From contig NZ_SRLD01000019.1 in assembly GCF_004745955.1 (NCBI RefSeq), forward strand, positions 33,338 through 97,337: a stretch of DNA of 64,000 bases, given 5' to 3'. How positions within the stretch are numbered: the stretch's first letter is position 1; each line of letters begins with the position of its first letter. The translations under genes were made by a program, and so were the position numbers. Source of the stretch: Hymenobacter elongatus (GTDB taxonomy: Bacteria > Bacteroidota > Bacteroidia > Cytophagales > Hymenobacteraceae). The notes under the pieces were generated by a model. It saw only the letters and a program-made list of their open reading frames with translations. It was not told the origin of the DNA and did no database searches. This document shows, in pieces, positions 1 through 7,853 of this stretch.

Positions 1-537
1 CCGGTCAACGATCCGGGCCTCCGAAGAATTGACCGACGGGTTATACTGCTCGCTACGAATGTCCTCCTGCACGGGGCGGCCGCCACCGTTTTCCAGAATC
101 GTGTAGTCGTAGTAGATGTAATAAGGCATCAGCAGCGCAATGGATGGCCCTCCGCCAAGCAGCGCGTTTACCTGCACGCCCGATTCGGGTGCTTTGCGGA
201 AAATCACGCGCTGCACCCCAAAGGAAGGCCGCACGACAAACATATAGTTCGACTTGCCATACACGTAAGAGCCGCCAGTGTTGGGATTCAGATGGCGCTG
301 CTCCTTGGGGTGCTTCACCTCCACGCCTTCAATGCCCCAGAAGCGGGACCATTTCTCGTCCAGTACCCGCGTAGAGCGCACGGCGACTCCCCCGATAAGT
401 CCGCCGCGGGTATTGAAGTTAACGCCGTACGTAAACTCCTTGCGGTAGGAGGGCTCATCGGAGCTTTGGGCCTGGGCCTGAGAAGACGCCCCAAGTAAGG
501 CCAGCAGACTGAAACCAAATGTATAGAGGTTACGCAC
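1..537 (-). CDS. Exported outer-membrane beta-barrel-like protein (C-terminal part outside window)
   Basis: An open frame runs leftward off the window edge. I place the start at the GTG at 537; a second in-frame GTG lies three codons upstream at 546. The N-terminus reads as a signal peptide: a basic residue, a hydrophobic stretch (YTFGFSLLALLGASS) and cleavage after AQAQ. The remainder alternates aromatic and glycine residues in short strands (FTYGVNFNTRGGLIGG, YMFVVRPSFGVQRV), the look of small outer-membrane beta-barrels in Bacteroidota. It contains LLGGGPSIALLMPYYIYYDY before the edge. The product is probably surface or outer-membrane located. The exact family is not identifiable, and the missing C-terminus prevents a strand count. 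Confidence 0.7.
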   Translation of the reverse strand, partial: MRNLYTFGFSLLALLGASSQAQAQSSDEPSYRKEFTYGVNFNTRGGLIGGVAVRSTRVLDEKWSRFWGIEGVEVKHPKEQRHLNPNTGGSYVYGKSNYMFVVRPSFGVQRVIFRKAPESGVQVNALLGGGPSIALLMPYYIYYDYTILENGGGRPVQEDIRSEQYNPSVNSSEARIVDR

Positions 538-612
538 GGGAGGCACAGGAGCTAGAAATGGGAGAATAAAGCGCGAATAAGGCAGTGGCGGGGCCATACC
601 ACCTAAAGTACG

Positions 613-620
613 TAAATTTG
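613..620 (+). promoter_or_regulatory. Candidate -7 box (TAAATTTG) of the osmC-type gene
   Basis: The sequence TAAATTTG matches the Bacteroidota -7 consensus TAnnTTTG and ends 28 bases before the start codon at 649. No convincing -33 TTTG box is visible at the usual distance, so this is a partial match. Confidence 0.4.
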
Positions 621-648
621 CGAGCATTGTATTGCCAACTTTCTGACT

Positions 649-1056
649 ATGAGCACCGCTACTGCCCACTACCTTGGAAACCTCCGGACCGAAGCTATTC
701 ATAGCGCTTCGGGCACCACTATTTTCACCGATGCTCCCGTCGATAACCACGGTAAGGGAGAATCATTTTCCCCCACCGACTTGGTCAGTACGGCCCTGGG
801 CACGTGCATGATGACCATTATGGGCATCGTAGCCGAGCGGCACCACCTGAATCTGACGGGTGTGAGTTTCGAAGTGAGTAAGCATATGATGGCAGAGCCA
901 CGGCGCATTGCTCAAATTGACGTACACTTTCGGCTGCCAGCGGTGCTGATTACCAAAGACCGTACACTACTCGAAAATGCCGCCCGTACCTGTCCGGTAG
1001 CTATCAGTCTGAACCCTGAAATACGGCAGCAGGTTCAGTTTTCATACGACTTGTAA
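649..1056 (+). CDS. OsmC/Ohr-family thiol peroxidase-like protein
   Basis: This 135-residue protein has the normal length of an OsmC/Ohr protein. These cytosolic enzymes reduce organic hydroperoxides with two cysteines. Both family cysteines are visible: Cys53 in ALGTCMMTIM, at the start of the central helix, and Cys115 in ARTCPVAISL. The usual SPTDL segment precedes the first. The gene stands alone and faces the next gene, a YtxJ-type thiol protein, so two thiol-redox genes are neighbours. Whether the substrate is an organic peroxide or a more general role applies cannot be told from sequence; the spacing and short N-terminus look like the OsmC/YhfA side rather than classical Ohr. Confidence 0.9.
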   Translation: MSTATAHYLGNLRTEAIHSASGTTIFTDAPVDNHGKGESFSPTDLVSTALGTCMMTIMGIVAERHHLNLTGVSFEVSKHMMAEPRRIAQIDVHFRLPAVLITKDRTLLENAARTCPVAISLNPEIRQQVQFSYDL

Positions 1057-1156
1057 ACTCTGTTTTGCCCGAAGCCGGACGTGCCACAAGCGCCTTTGCT
1101 GTAACGGCAACAGGCAGCGCGCCACGCCCGGATTTTCGTTTGGGCATACGGTGCAG

Positions 1157-1501
1157 TTACGTTATTTGACTCTTCACATCGCTCAACCGGATGCTCATGT
1201 GCGAGGCATCGAACCGGCACTCACCATCCTGAATCAGCAATAGCTGGGGAGACTCGTGGCGTATGCTGAACTTGGTAGCTATTTCGGCCGAAATGGGCCG
1301 ATAGCGCAGCAGATCGAGGTAATAAATCTTCACGTCGGCCAAGTTAGCTTCGGGCCACTGGCGTTCCAGCTTGCTTTTGGCGGCGGCGCTGATGGAGCAG
1401 CTCGTGCTGTGCTTGAAGATAAGCACAGGGTGCTCATGCGACTCCCGCACGATGTCGGTGAGCTGTTCGGTTTCGGTGAGGGGCTGCCAGGGAGTACTCA
1501 T
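1157..1501 (-). CDS. ytxJ: Bacillithiol-system redox protein YtxJ
   Basis: The protein has 114 residues with a thioredoxin/glutaredoxin-like fold. A single N-terminal active-site cysteine (Cys35) sits in KHSTSCSISAAAK, followed by a strand and helix pattern (IYYLDLLRYRPIS) and the conserved SPQLLLIQDG segment in place of the cis-proline strand. YtxJ (monothiol bacilliredoxin) is associated with bacillithiol-using bacteria, which include many Bacteroidota, and acts in the cytosol on bacillithiol-protein mixed disulfides. It converges with the osmC-type gene, and the exported-protein gene 5 bases upstream of its start may be co-transcribed. Assignment is by motif and length. Confidence 0.85.
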   Translation of the reverse strand: MSTPWQPLTETEQLTDIVRESHEHPVLIFKHSTSCSISAAAKSKLERQWPEANLADVKIYYLDLLRYRPISAEIATKFSIRHESPQLLLIQDGECRFDASHMSIRLSDVKSQIT

Positions 1502-1505
1502 ATGG

Positions 1506-1829
1506 TTATTCTTTCGTCGCTTTTTTCTTTTTGCGCAGGCCTAGTCCTAGGTGTTGCGGTTCGCTCACGCGGGGCAGGCCGGCATTGTCGAACTTATAAC
1601 TCTGCCGGCCATCATTAGGTTGCTGCGGTGTGCCTGGTTCGCCGCGCTGCAGCGCCGTTTTGTTTACTGCTAGATGCGACTCTTTGTATTCGGCCTTCAC
1701 CTTGTGCGCATCGCGCAAGGCCCGCCGGTTTTCGGCACGCTGCCGCGCCGGATACATATCCTCCAGCTGCGCCGAGGCCGTGGTGCTCACTCCTACCAAT
1801 AACCCAGCAACGATCCAGACTACACGCAT
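1506..1829 (-). CDS. Small exported lysine-rich protein, unknown function
   Basis: This 107-residue protein has a clear signal peptide (MRVVWIVAGLLVGVSTTASA, then QLEDM). The mature part is polar and charged, with no hydrophobic core to suggest a folded enzyme, and ends in the basic run LRKKKKATKE. It ends 4 bases before the ytxJ start, so the two may form an operon. I do not recognise a family. Its basic C-terminus resembles the tails of the exported proteins at 5983-7633, but the DYxGRP motif of those is absent. Confidence 0.6.
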   Translation of the reverse strand: MRVVWIVAGLLVGVSTTASAQLEDMYPARQRAENRRALRDAHKVKAEYKESHLAVNKTALQRGEPGTPQQPNDGRQSYKFDNAGLPRVSEPQHLGLGLRKKKKATKE

Positions 1830-1931
1830 ACAACTCGGGATAAAAGAATGCTTGACTACTTAGATGGATAAGTGGACGAAGAGGCAGTGCTCAGGCCCGA
1901 TTTTATACGCAAAAAGTGTAGAATGTGGTGG

Positions 1932-2243
1932 TTAGAAGGGCAGTGGAAATCCAAAAATTGTCCGCTGGCCTACTTTCTTCTTCAACCTCCGACTCTTGTA
2001 CTTGGGCTTTTTCAGCATATCGTGCTTATCGTAGCGGTTCTTTATCGGCTTGGCTTCGGTGGCCACATCCAGGCTTCTCCCATCGGCAGCCTCATTGTCC
2101 ACCTTTTTTGCCTTCGTTACCTTCGGCCGAGGTGGGCCGGTTGGGTTAGGAATGCGGTAAGGATGACAGGTGACGGACAGCAGACAGCTGAGCAGCCCCA
2201 GTGCTAATAGCCGACGCAACCCGCGAAAAAGAAAGAAAGTCAT
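1932..2243 (-). CDS. Small exported or lipid-anchored basic protein, unknown function
   Basis: A 103-residue frame begins with arginines and a hydrophobic stretch (LLALGLLSCLLSVTCHPY) like a signal peptide. The Cys before HPY could be a lipidation site, but the residue in front of it is Thr, so the lipobox is poor. The mature part is lysine-rich (KVTKAKK, RRLKKKV) with no known domain. It lies downstream of the E1 dehydrogenase gene on the same strand, with a strong hairpin between them, so separate transcription is likely. It could be a chance frame, but the signal-like start and codon use favour a gene. Confidence 0.5.
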   Translation of the reverse strand: MTFFLFRGLRRLLALGLLSCLLSVTCHPYRIPNPTGPPRPKVTKAKKVDNEAADGRSLDVATEAKPIKNRYDKHDMLKKPKYKSRRLKKKVGQRTIFGFPLPF

Positions 2244-2300
2244 AAGGCGGCAGAAATCAGGCCGAAGCGGAGGAATTAGCCTACAAGATACTGAGCCGCA

Positions 2301-2332
2301 CGGACTCCGGCCACGGAAAGTGCCGGAGTCCG
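2301..2332. terminator. Strong 11-bp hairpin between E1 gene and small exported gene
   Basis: CGGACTCCGGC pairs perfectly with GCCGGAGTCCG across a 10-base loop, just past the stop of the leftward E1 gene. There is no T-run after it, so it may be a processing or stability stem rather than an intrinsic terminator. Confidence 0.45.
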
Positions 2333-2340
2333 GAGCAAAC

Positions 2341-4320
2341 TTAGTAGGCCAGCAGCTTTTCGACCCGCTCGCGCAGGCGCTGCTGGGGCAGGAAAGATTT
2401 TTCTAAAGGGGGCGCAAATGGAATAGCCGTATCGAGGGAAGCCACGCGCTGCACGGGTCCATCGAGGTGTTCGAAGCAATGCTCACCAATCCAGGCCGCT
2501 ATTTCGCCGCCGAGGCCGCCGGTGAGCGTATCCTCGTGAAAGAGGATGATGCGGCCGGTTTTGATAACCGTTTGGCGCACTGCTTCCTCATCCCAGGGCA
2601 ACAGCGTGCGCAAGTCGAGAATATCGCAGTTCAGGTTCAGCTCTTCAGCCAAAGCCGTAGCCCAGTGCACACCGGCTCCGTAGGTAATGATGCTTAGGTC
2701 GTCGCCCTGGCGGGCCAACGCGGCCTTGCCGATGGGCGTGGTGTAGTAGGCGTCCGGCACTGGCCCGCTGATGGAGCGGTAGAGCATTTTGTGCTCGAAA
2801 TAAATCACCGGGTTGGGATCTTCAATGGCCGCATTGAGCAGACCTTTGGCATCGTGCGGATTAGACGGAAATACCACTTTCAGGCCCGGCGTGTGCGTAA
2901 ACCAAGCCTCGTTGCTCTGGGAGTGAAACGGCCCGGCCGCCGACCCGGCCCCGGTGGGCATCCGCACCACCACATCGGCGTTCTGGCCCCAGCGGTAGTG
3001 GCTTTTGGCCAGGTTATTTACAATCTGGTTGAAGCCGCAGGTCACGAAATCGGCGAACTGCATCTCTACCATCGCCTTTTGCTTTTTGATGCTCAGCCCC
3101 AGTGCCGCACCCACGATGGCCGACTCGCACAACGGCGTGTTGCGCACCCGCCCTTTGCCAAACTGTGCCACGAAGCCGTCGGTGACCTTGAATACGCCAC
3201 CGTAGTCGGCAATATCCTGGCCCATGAGCACCAGCTCGGGGTAGCGCTCCATGCTCTGCCGCAGGCCATCGGAAATAGCATCGACGTAGCGCTTGTCGGT
3301 GGTGGGGCCGTCGGCGGGCGGGTTCTGCTCCGGCGCTTCGAAGGGCTGATACATGTCGGCCACTTCTTCCTCCACGCTGGCCGTGGGCATGGGAGTGGCG
3401 TCGGCTACGCGCAGGCCTTCCTCAATTTCGCGCTTAATGGTTTCGCGGAAGCGCATGCGGGCTTCTTCGTCCAGGATTCCTTCGGCCAGCAGCCATTTTT
3501 CGTAGTTCTCGACCGGATCTTTCTGCGCCCATTCCTCAAATAGCTCCTGGGGCACATATTTCGTTCCCGACGCTTCTTCGTGACCGCGCATCCGGAAAGT
3601 CAGGGCTTCCACCAGCACCGGGCGCGGGTTGTGGCGCAGGTCTTCGGCCAGCCGACTGATGGTATCATACACCTCCAGCACGTTGTTGCCGTCTATCTGT
3701 ACGGCTTCCATGCCGTAGGCGGGGCCTTTATCGACGAAATAGTTGAACCGAAACTGCTCCCGGCTGGGCGTGCTCAGGCCGTAGCCGTTGTTTTCGATAA
3801 CGAAGATGACGGGCAGCTGCCACACAGCCGCCACGTTCAGGGCTTCGTGAAAGTCGCCTTCGGAGGCCCCGCCATCGCCGCTGTAGGTGAGCGTGACGCG
3901 CGGCGTTTTTGCCAGCACATCGGCCAAAGCAATGCCATCGGCCACGGCCAGCTGCGGCCCCAGGTGCGAAATCATGCCCACGATGTGGTGCTCATTGGTG
4001 CCGAAGTGAAAGCTTCGGTCGCGGCCTTTGGTGAAGCCGGTTGTTTTACCCTGCCACTGCGCAAAAAGCCGGTCGAGCGGAATGTTGCGACCCGTGAAGA
4101 CACCCAGGTTGCGGTGCAGGGGCAAAATATACTCGTCCGGTTGCAGCGCCAGGGTGCTGCCCACCGAAATGGCTTCCTGCCCGATTCCCGAAAACCACTT
4201 GCTGACTTTGCCCTGCCGGAGCAGAATGAGCATTTTTTCCTCAATCATGCGCGGCTTGAGCAAGCCTTGGTAGAGGTGAAGCAGGATATCGTTGGAGTAG
4301 TCTTTCCGGTCGAAGTTCAT
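2341..4320 (-). CDS. Fused E1 alpha/beta 2-oxoacid (branched-chain) dehydrogenase
   Basis: One 659-residue chain carries both E1 subunits of a thiamine-diphosphate 2-oxoacid dehydrogenase, which decarboxylates a 2-oxoacid and passes the acyl group to lipoyl-E2. The alpha half has the TPP motif GDGGASEGDFHEALN ending in ENNGYGLS. The beta half begins near KRYVDAISDGLRQSM and contains GQDIADYGGVFKVTDG and CESAIVGAALGL. The fused arrangement is common in Bacteroidota, usually annotated as 2-oxoisovalerate dehydrogenase. I start at MNFDRKDYSND (4320); an upstream in-frame Met at 4398 would add 26 residues unlike the family. Substrate choice between branched-chain oxoacids and pyruvate is not settled by motif reading. 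Confidence 0.9.
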   Translation of the reverse strand: MNFDRKDYSNDILLHLYQGLLKPRMIEEKMLILLRQGKVSKWFSGIGQEAISVGSTLALQPDEYILPLHRNLGVFTGRNIPLDRLFAQWQGKTTGFTKGRDRSFHFGTNEHHIVGMISHLGPQLAVADGIALADVLAKTPRVTLTYSGDGGASEGDFHEALNVAAVWQLPVIFVIENNGYGLSTPSREQFRFNYFVDKGPAYGMEAVQIDGNNVLEVYDTISRLAEDLRHNPRPVLVEALTFRMRGHEEASGTKYVPQELFEEWAQKDPVENYEKWLLAEGILDEEARMRFRETIKREIEEGLRVADATPMPTASVEEEVADMYQPFEAPEQNPPADGPTTDKRYVDAISDGLRQSMERYPELVLMGQDIADYGGVFKVTDGFVAQFGKGRVRNTPLCESAIVGAALGLSIKKQKAMVEMQFADFVTCGFNQIVNNLAKSHYRWGQNADVVVRMPTGAGSAAGPFHSQSNEAWFTHTPGLKVVFPSNPHDAKGLLNAAIEDPNPVIYFEHKMLYRSISGPVPDAYYTTPIGKAALARQGDDLSIITYGAGVHWATALAEELNLNCDILDLRTLLPWDEEAVRQTVIKTGRIILFHEDTLTGGLGGEIAAWIGEHCFEHLDGPVQRVASLDTAIPFAPPLEKSFLPQQRLRERVEKLLAY

Positions 4321-4623
4321 AGCGGAGAAAGGGAGGGTGGGTAGTAGGCGGGGTAAAAGTACAGGTTTGGGCGAAAGGAAAATTATGGCGGAGCGCAACG
4401 CACGCCAACAGGCCTCAGCCGTTGGTTTAAACGATGTTTACCTTGTCCCGCACTCTGTCTCTTTATAGTACCGTGAGCTACCCAAACGCCGGGATAAGCT
4501 GCCGCGAGGTGCCCGAACAGCTTGGTGGCCGCCACGCCTCTTGTTCAGGCAGCCCACGCGTACTCGAACCCAGTGCGCATTTCCCGGGTTATCAATCTTT
4601 AGCTCCTCCTAGTATATTGCTTC
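4321..4623. other. Divergent intergenic region
   Basis: These 303 bases separate the leftward E1 gene from the rightward M16 peptidase gene and must hold both promoters. No gene, repeat or clear TAnnTTTG box stands out. Confidence 0.5.
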
Positions 4624-5904
4624 ATGATTCACTTCGAAGAATTCACTCTTACTAATGGCCTGCGCTGCATTGTGCACGAGGATCCGACGACACCCATTGC
4701 CGTTCTGAACGTGCTCTACAACGTCGGCTCGTGCGACGAAGACATGGCCCACACCGGTTTCGCGCATCTATTTGAACACCTTATGTTTTCGGGCTCGGTC
4801 AATATTCCGAGCTACGACGAGCCGCTGCAATACGTAGGCGGCGAAAACAACGCCTTTACGTCGCCCGACATCACCAACTATTACCTCACGCTACCGGCGG
4901 CCAATATCGAAACGGGCTTCTGGCTGGAATCGGACCGGATGCTGGGCCTGGCCTTCTCGGAAAACGGGCTCGAAGTGCAGCGTAAAGTAGTGGTCGAGGA
5001 GTTTAAGCAGAACTACCTCAACCAGCCCTACGGCGACGTGTGGCTCAAGCTCCGCCCCCTTGCCTACCACACCCACCCGTACCAGTGGCCCACCATTGGC
5101 AAGGAAATCAGCCATATCGAAAATGCCGTTATGGACGATGTGCGGGCATTTTTCAGCAAGCACTACTCGCCCACCAATGCTGTGCTGGTAGTGGCCGGAG
5201 CCGTGACGGTGGCCGAGGCGCGCCGCTTGGCAGAAAAATGGTTTGAGCCCATTCCGGCCGGCCAGCCCTACCGGCGGCAGCTTCCCGCCGAGCCGCGCCA
5301 AACGGCTCCTCGCCGGCTCGATATAACGGCCGATGTGCCCGCCAACGCCTTCTACAAAGTATACCACATGCCCGCCCGGCCCGATGACACCTACTACACC
5401 GCCGACTTGCTGAGCGACGTGCTGGGCCGGGGAAAATCGTCGCGCCTGTACCAGCGCCTCGTGAAAGATACTCCGCTGTTCAATTCGATATCGGCATCCT
5501 GCACGGGCTCTCTCGAACCAGGTCTGCTTGTCATCAGCGGGCGCCTCAACAAAGGAGTGCTCATGGAAGCAGCCGATGCGGCCGTGGAGGCAGTAGTAGC
5601 CGAGCTACGGCAGAGCCTGGTACCGACGGAAGAGTTGGAAAAAGTGAAGAACCAAGCCGAAACCAGCATTGTGTTCGAAGAAATTGAGCTGCTCAATCGG
5701 GCAATGAAACTGGCCTACTGCAAGCTCCTCGGCGACACGAATCTGGCCAACCAGGAAAGCGCCCAAGTGCAGGCGGTCACTTCGGAAGGCCTGCTGGCTA
5801 TGGCCCAGGATATTTTGCGACCCGAAAACAGCAGCACGCTTTATTACCGCGCCCAGGCCACTGTGGCGGCCCCGGAAGTAGCTGATCTTGCCGCTAAGCA
5901 ATAA
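4624..5904 (+). CDS. M16 family zinc metallopeptidase
   Basis: This 426-residue protein is a single M16 unit (active-site half plus a partner-like half). The inverted zinc motif HxxEH is present as HLFEH (His48, Glu51, His52), and the third ligand is probably Glu125 or Glu126 in VVVEEFKQN. The family members degrade or process peptides. Bacteroidota often encode two such genes in tandem, one without the zinc motif, but no partner follows here. There is no convincing signal peptide, so a cytosolic location is likely. A strong two-way terminator lies just after the gene. The ATG at 4624 directly precedes the conserved first strand IHFEEFTLTNGL. Confidence 0.9.
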   Translation: MIHFEEFTLTNGLRCIVHEDPTTPIAVLNVLYNVGSCDEDMAHTGFAHLFEHLMFSGSVNIPSYDEPLQYVGGENNAFTSPDITNYYLTLPAANIETGFWLESDRMLGLAFSENGLEVQRKVVVEEFKQNYLNQPYGDVWLKLRPLAYHTHPYQWPTIGKEISHIENAVMDDVRAFFSKHYSPTNAVLVVAGAVTVAEARRLAEKWFEPIPAGQPYRRQLPAEPRQTAPRRLDITADVPANAFYKVYHMPARPDDTYYTADLLSDVLGRGKSSRLYQRLVKDTPLFNSISASCTGSLEPGLLVISGRLNKGVLMEAADAAVEAVVAELRQSLVPTEELEKVKNQAETSIVFEEIELLNRAMKLAYCKLLGDTNLANQESAQVQAVTSEGLLAMAQDILRPENSSTLYYRAQATVAAPEVADLAAKQ

Positions 5905-5924
5905 GCCTCACGTATTGCGGACAC

Positions 5925-5959
5925 AAAAAAGCCCAACCGATAGACGGTTGGGCTTTTTT
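5925..5959. terminator. Bidirectional intrinsic terminator
   Basis: GCCCAACCG and CGGTTGGGC form a perfect 9-bp stem with a 5-base loop. A-rich sequence flanks the left and TTTTTT the right, so it can end both the M16 gene and the convergent gene at 5983. Confidence 0.9.
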
Positions 5960-5982
5960 ATGGCTGTATTTTTTGAAGCCGA

Positions 5983-6564
5983 TTACCAGCCGCTACCGCC
6001 GGAAGAACCCCAGCCGGTATCAGCTTTTTTGGTGGGAGCAGCGGCTTTCTTAACGGGAGCAGCAGCCTTCTTGGCAGCCGGCGCGGCACCAGCGCTGCTC
6101 ACTTTTTTAGAAGCCGAAGCCGAGGCGGACTTGCTGGCTGGAGCAGCCATTGGAGCGGCCACCTCGGTTGTGGTTACAGCGGGTTCGGCGGTGGCTGGTG
6201 CGACGGTTTCCGTCATAGGTGCCGGGGCCACAGCGGACGTATTCACGCTCACATTGCGCTTGATATAAGGAGCCAAAGGCCGTCCGCGGTAATCCATCCG
6301 AACCCGGTGCGACGGAGCGGCTGTGAAGCCGGGCGCCACGGCGAAGCCGTTGGACTGCACGTTGGATTCAGCGGCGCCGGCGGCGGGCGCAGCGAAACCG
6401 CTGCTGGCAGCCGGCTCTACAGCTACTGGGGCGGGCTGAGGTTCAGCAACGGGCGCAGCGGCAGCTGGCTTTTTAGCCGATTTCGAGCGGCTTTGCTGGG
6501 CTAGTGCGTTCGAGGTGCTCAATACGGCAACCAGCAAAAGGCACGAAAAAACGGGACGTAGCAT
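5983..6564 (-). CDS. Exported Ala/Pro-rich protein with DYxGRP motif
   Basis: The protein has 193 residues, with a signal peptide ending near ALAQQ. The mature part is low-complexity, rich in Ala, Pro, Val and Lys (AAAPVKKAAAPTKKA) and ends in Gly/Ser/Trp. One ordered-looking segment contains AVAPGFTAAPS followed by MDYRGRPLAPYIKRN. The same arrangement, APG then DYxGRP[LV], is repeated in the next two genes on this strand. The disordered basic composition suggests a periplasmic or surface-associated polymer-binding role, but no function is known to me. The family call is from sequence comparison within this window only. Confidence 0.65.
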   Translation of the reverse strand: MLRPVFSCLLLVAVLSTSNALAQQSRSKSAKKPAAAAPVAEPQPAPVAVEPAASSGFAAPAAGAAESNVQSNGFAVAPGFTAAPSHRVRMDYRGRPLAPYIKRNVSVNTSAVAPAPMTETVAPATAEPAVTTTEVAAPMAAPASKSASASASKKVSSAGAAPAAKKAAAPVKKAAAPTKKADTGWGSSGGSGW

Positions 6565-6690
6565 AGCGAGAGAACAAGTGGCAGAGAAAATTTTACTTTC
6601 CCCTACTACGAAAAAACAAAAGGATTTGTGCCTGAAAGGACAAAAATATCTACTCTTCTCGTAACTATTGGAGTAGAGCCGATATTTAGT

Positions 6691-7035
6691 TTATCGACGC
6701 TTGCGCCCTGGGGCCGACGCGGGAGGCGCGGGAGGCGTTTGGCCCGAAGAAATAGTAGAGCTAGTGGAAGCAGGCTTCGCCACTTTTTTCTTGAGTGGGC
6801 GGCCCATGTAATCCGTACTCGGTGGCGTGGGCATATTGATGCGCATACCAGGCGCCAGCCGCTGGCGGTCCTCGTCGCTGTAGCGGCGCGCCGTTGCGGT
6901 GCGGGCCACCGCGCGCGAACGAGCCGGAGCAGCCTTTTTGTGGTAGCCGCTGGCGCGCTTGGTCTGCGCCTGTGTTGCCCCGGCGGGCACCATCACCAGC
7001 ATTAGCAGCCAGAAGATGAAACGAGAGTACCGCAT
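6691..7035 (-). CDS. Small exported basic protein with DYxGRP motif
   Basis: A 114-residue protein with a signal peptide (FIFWLLMLVMVPAGATQAQ) and a strongly basic mature region (KKAAPARSRAVARTATARR). The centre holds LAPGMRINMPTPPSTDYMGR then PLKKKV, the clearest single copy of the motif shared by the three neighbours. The tail is Pro/Ala-rich. Gaps of 70 to 130 bases between the three genes leave room for separate promoters. Function unknown. Confidence 0.6.
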   Translation of the reverse strand: MRYSRFIFWLLMLVMVPAGATQAQTKRASGYHKKAAPARSRAVARTATARRYSDEDRQRLAPGMRINMPTPPSTDYMGRPLKKKVAKPASTSSTISSGQTPPAPPASAPGRKRR

Positions 7036-7105
7036 AAGAAACCCGAAAAAAGGTGGAACACACTCTGGTTTCTCATACGGTACTCTACGATTTTCGGCGA
7101 AGCGC

Positions 7106-7633
7106 TTATTGCGCCGAGTTAGCCACTGTAGCTACCGACGACGCCTTAGCAATCTTGGCCGCAACTTTGGCATCCTGGCGCTTGGCTTTGCGCACCGGAC
7201 GGCCCCAGTAATCGGTACTGACACCTCTGTAAGGAGCGGTATTCATGCCGGGGGCAATCATCACGCCCGAAGACTGCATCATGGGGTCGGTGCTGCCATC
7301 CGCCACCGCCACCGCTTGGGCGGCTGATGCGGTAGTAAGGTTGTTTTTTGCTTTTTTCTTGAGCGGCCGGCCCCAATAATCAGTGCTAGGCTTATTGTGC
7401 AGGCTTAGGCTAATGCCGGGGGCACTGCTCCAGCCCATGTTGTAGCCCACAGGATCAGCAGCCGGCACCTCTGTTTTCTCTACCGCCATCGTAGGTGCCC
7501 CCATCGTCCAGGGGTCCAGTACGGGCTGCGACCAGTCGGCAGCGGGAGCCACCGACGTGTTTTGGGACTGCGCCTGGGCCGAAGCGGCACTTACAACGAA
7601 GAAGAAAAAAGCCAAAGACAGGAAACGGTTCAT
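7106..7633 (-). CDS. Exported protein with two DYxGRP motifs
   Basis: The 175-residue protein has a signal peptide (FLSLAFFFFVVSAASAQAQ). The shared motif occurs twice: APGISLSLHNKPSTDYWGRP with LKKK after it, and APGMNTAPYRGVSTDYWGRP with VRK after it. The two copies are about 60 residues apart, so this gene looks like a tandem duplication of the unit present once in the two downstream neighbours. Basic and low-complexity stretches surround the motifs. I know no name for this unit. Its recurrence in three adjacent exported proteins shows it is under selection. Confidence 0.65.
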   Translation of the reverse strand: MNRFLSLAFFFFVVSAASAQAQSQNTSVAPAADWSQPVLDPWTMGAPTMAVEKTEVPAADPVGYNMGWSSAPGISLSLHNKPSTDYWGRPLKKKAKNNLTTASAAQAVAVADGSTDPMMQSSGVMIAPGMNTAPYRGVSTDYWGRPVRKAKRQDAKVAAKIAKASSVATVANSAQ

Positions 7634-7838
7634 AAATTCAGGGAAGACGGAGGAGTGAAAGATAGACCGGGCGCATAGCCCTTACCGTAGCGTATGACTC
7701 GAACGGGTGGCGCCCCGCGTCCGGTCTTCAGTGCCGCTTATATCAGTCGTTTTGCAGCAATCGTACCAAGTATTTTTCGGGGCCTTCCTCACTCCTGCCC
7801 TAGCCGACAGCTGACGCGTAGGGTTTGCGCCGGAAGCG

Positions 7839-7846
7839 TACCTTTG
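7839..7846 (+). promoter_or_regulatory. Candidate -7 box (TACCTTTG) of pheS, leaderless start likely
   Basis: TACCTTTG fits TAnnTTTG exactly and ends only 7 bases before the pheS ATG. Transcription would begin at or next to the start codon, leaving little or no leader and no room for a Shine-Dalgarno site. Confidence 0.5.
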
Positions 7847-7853
7847 TCGGACT

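Noticed and set aside
2791..4344. Two 250-codon frames opposite the E1 dehydrogenase
   Set aside because: Antisense to a conserved enzyme, with no recognisable motif.
5888..6268. Ala-rich 126-codon frame across the terminator
   Set aside because: It reads through a strong intrinsic terminator and lies opposite an exported protein gene with a good signal peptide.
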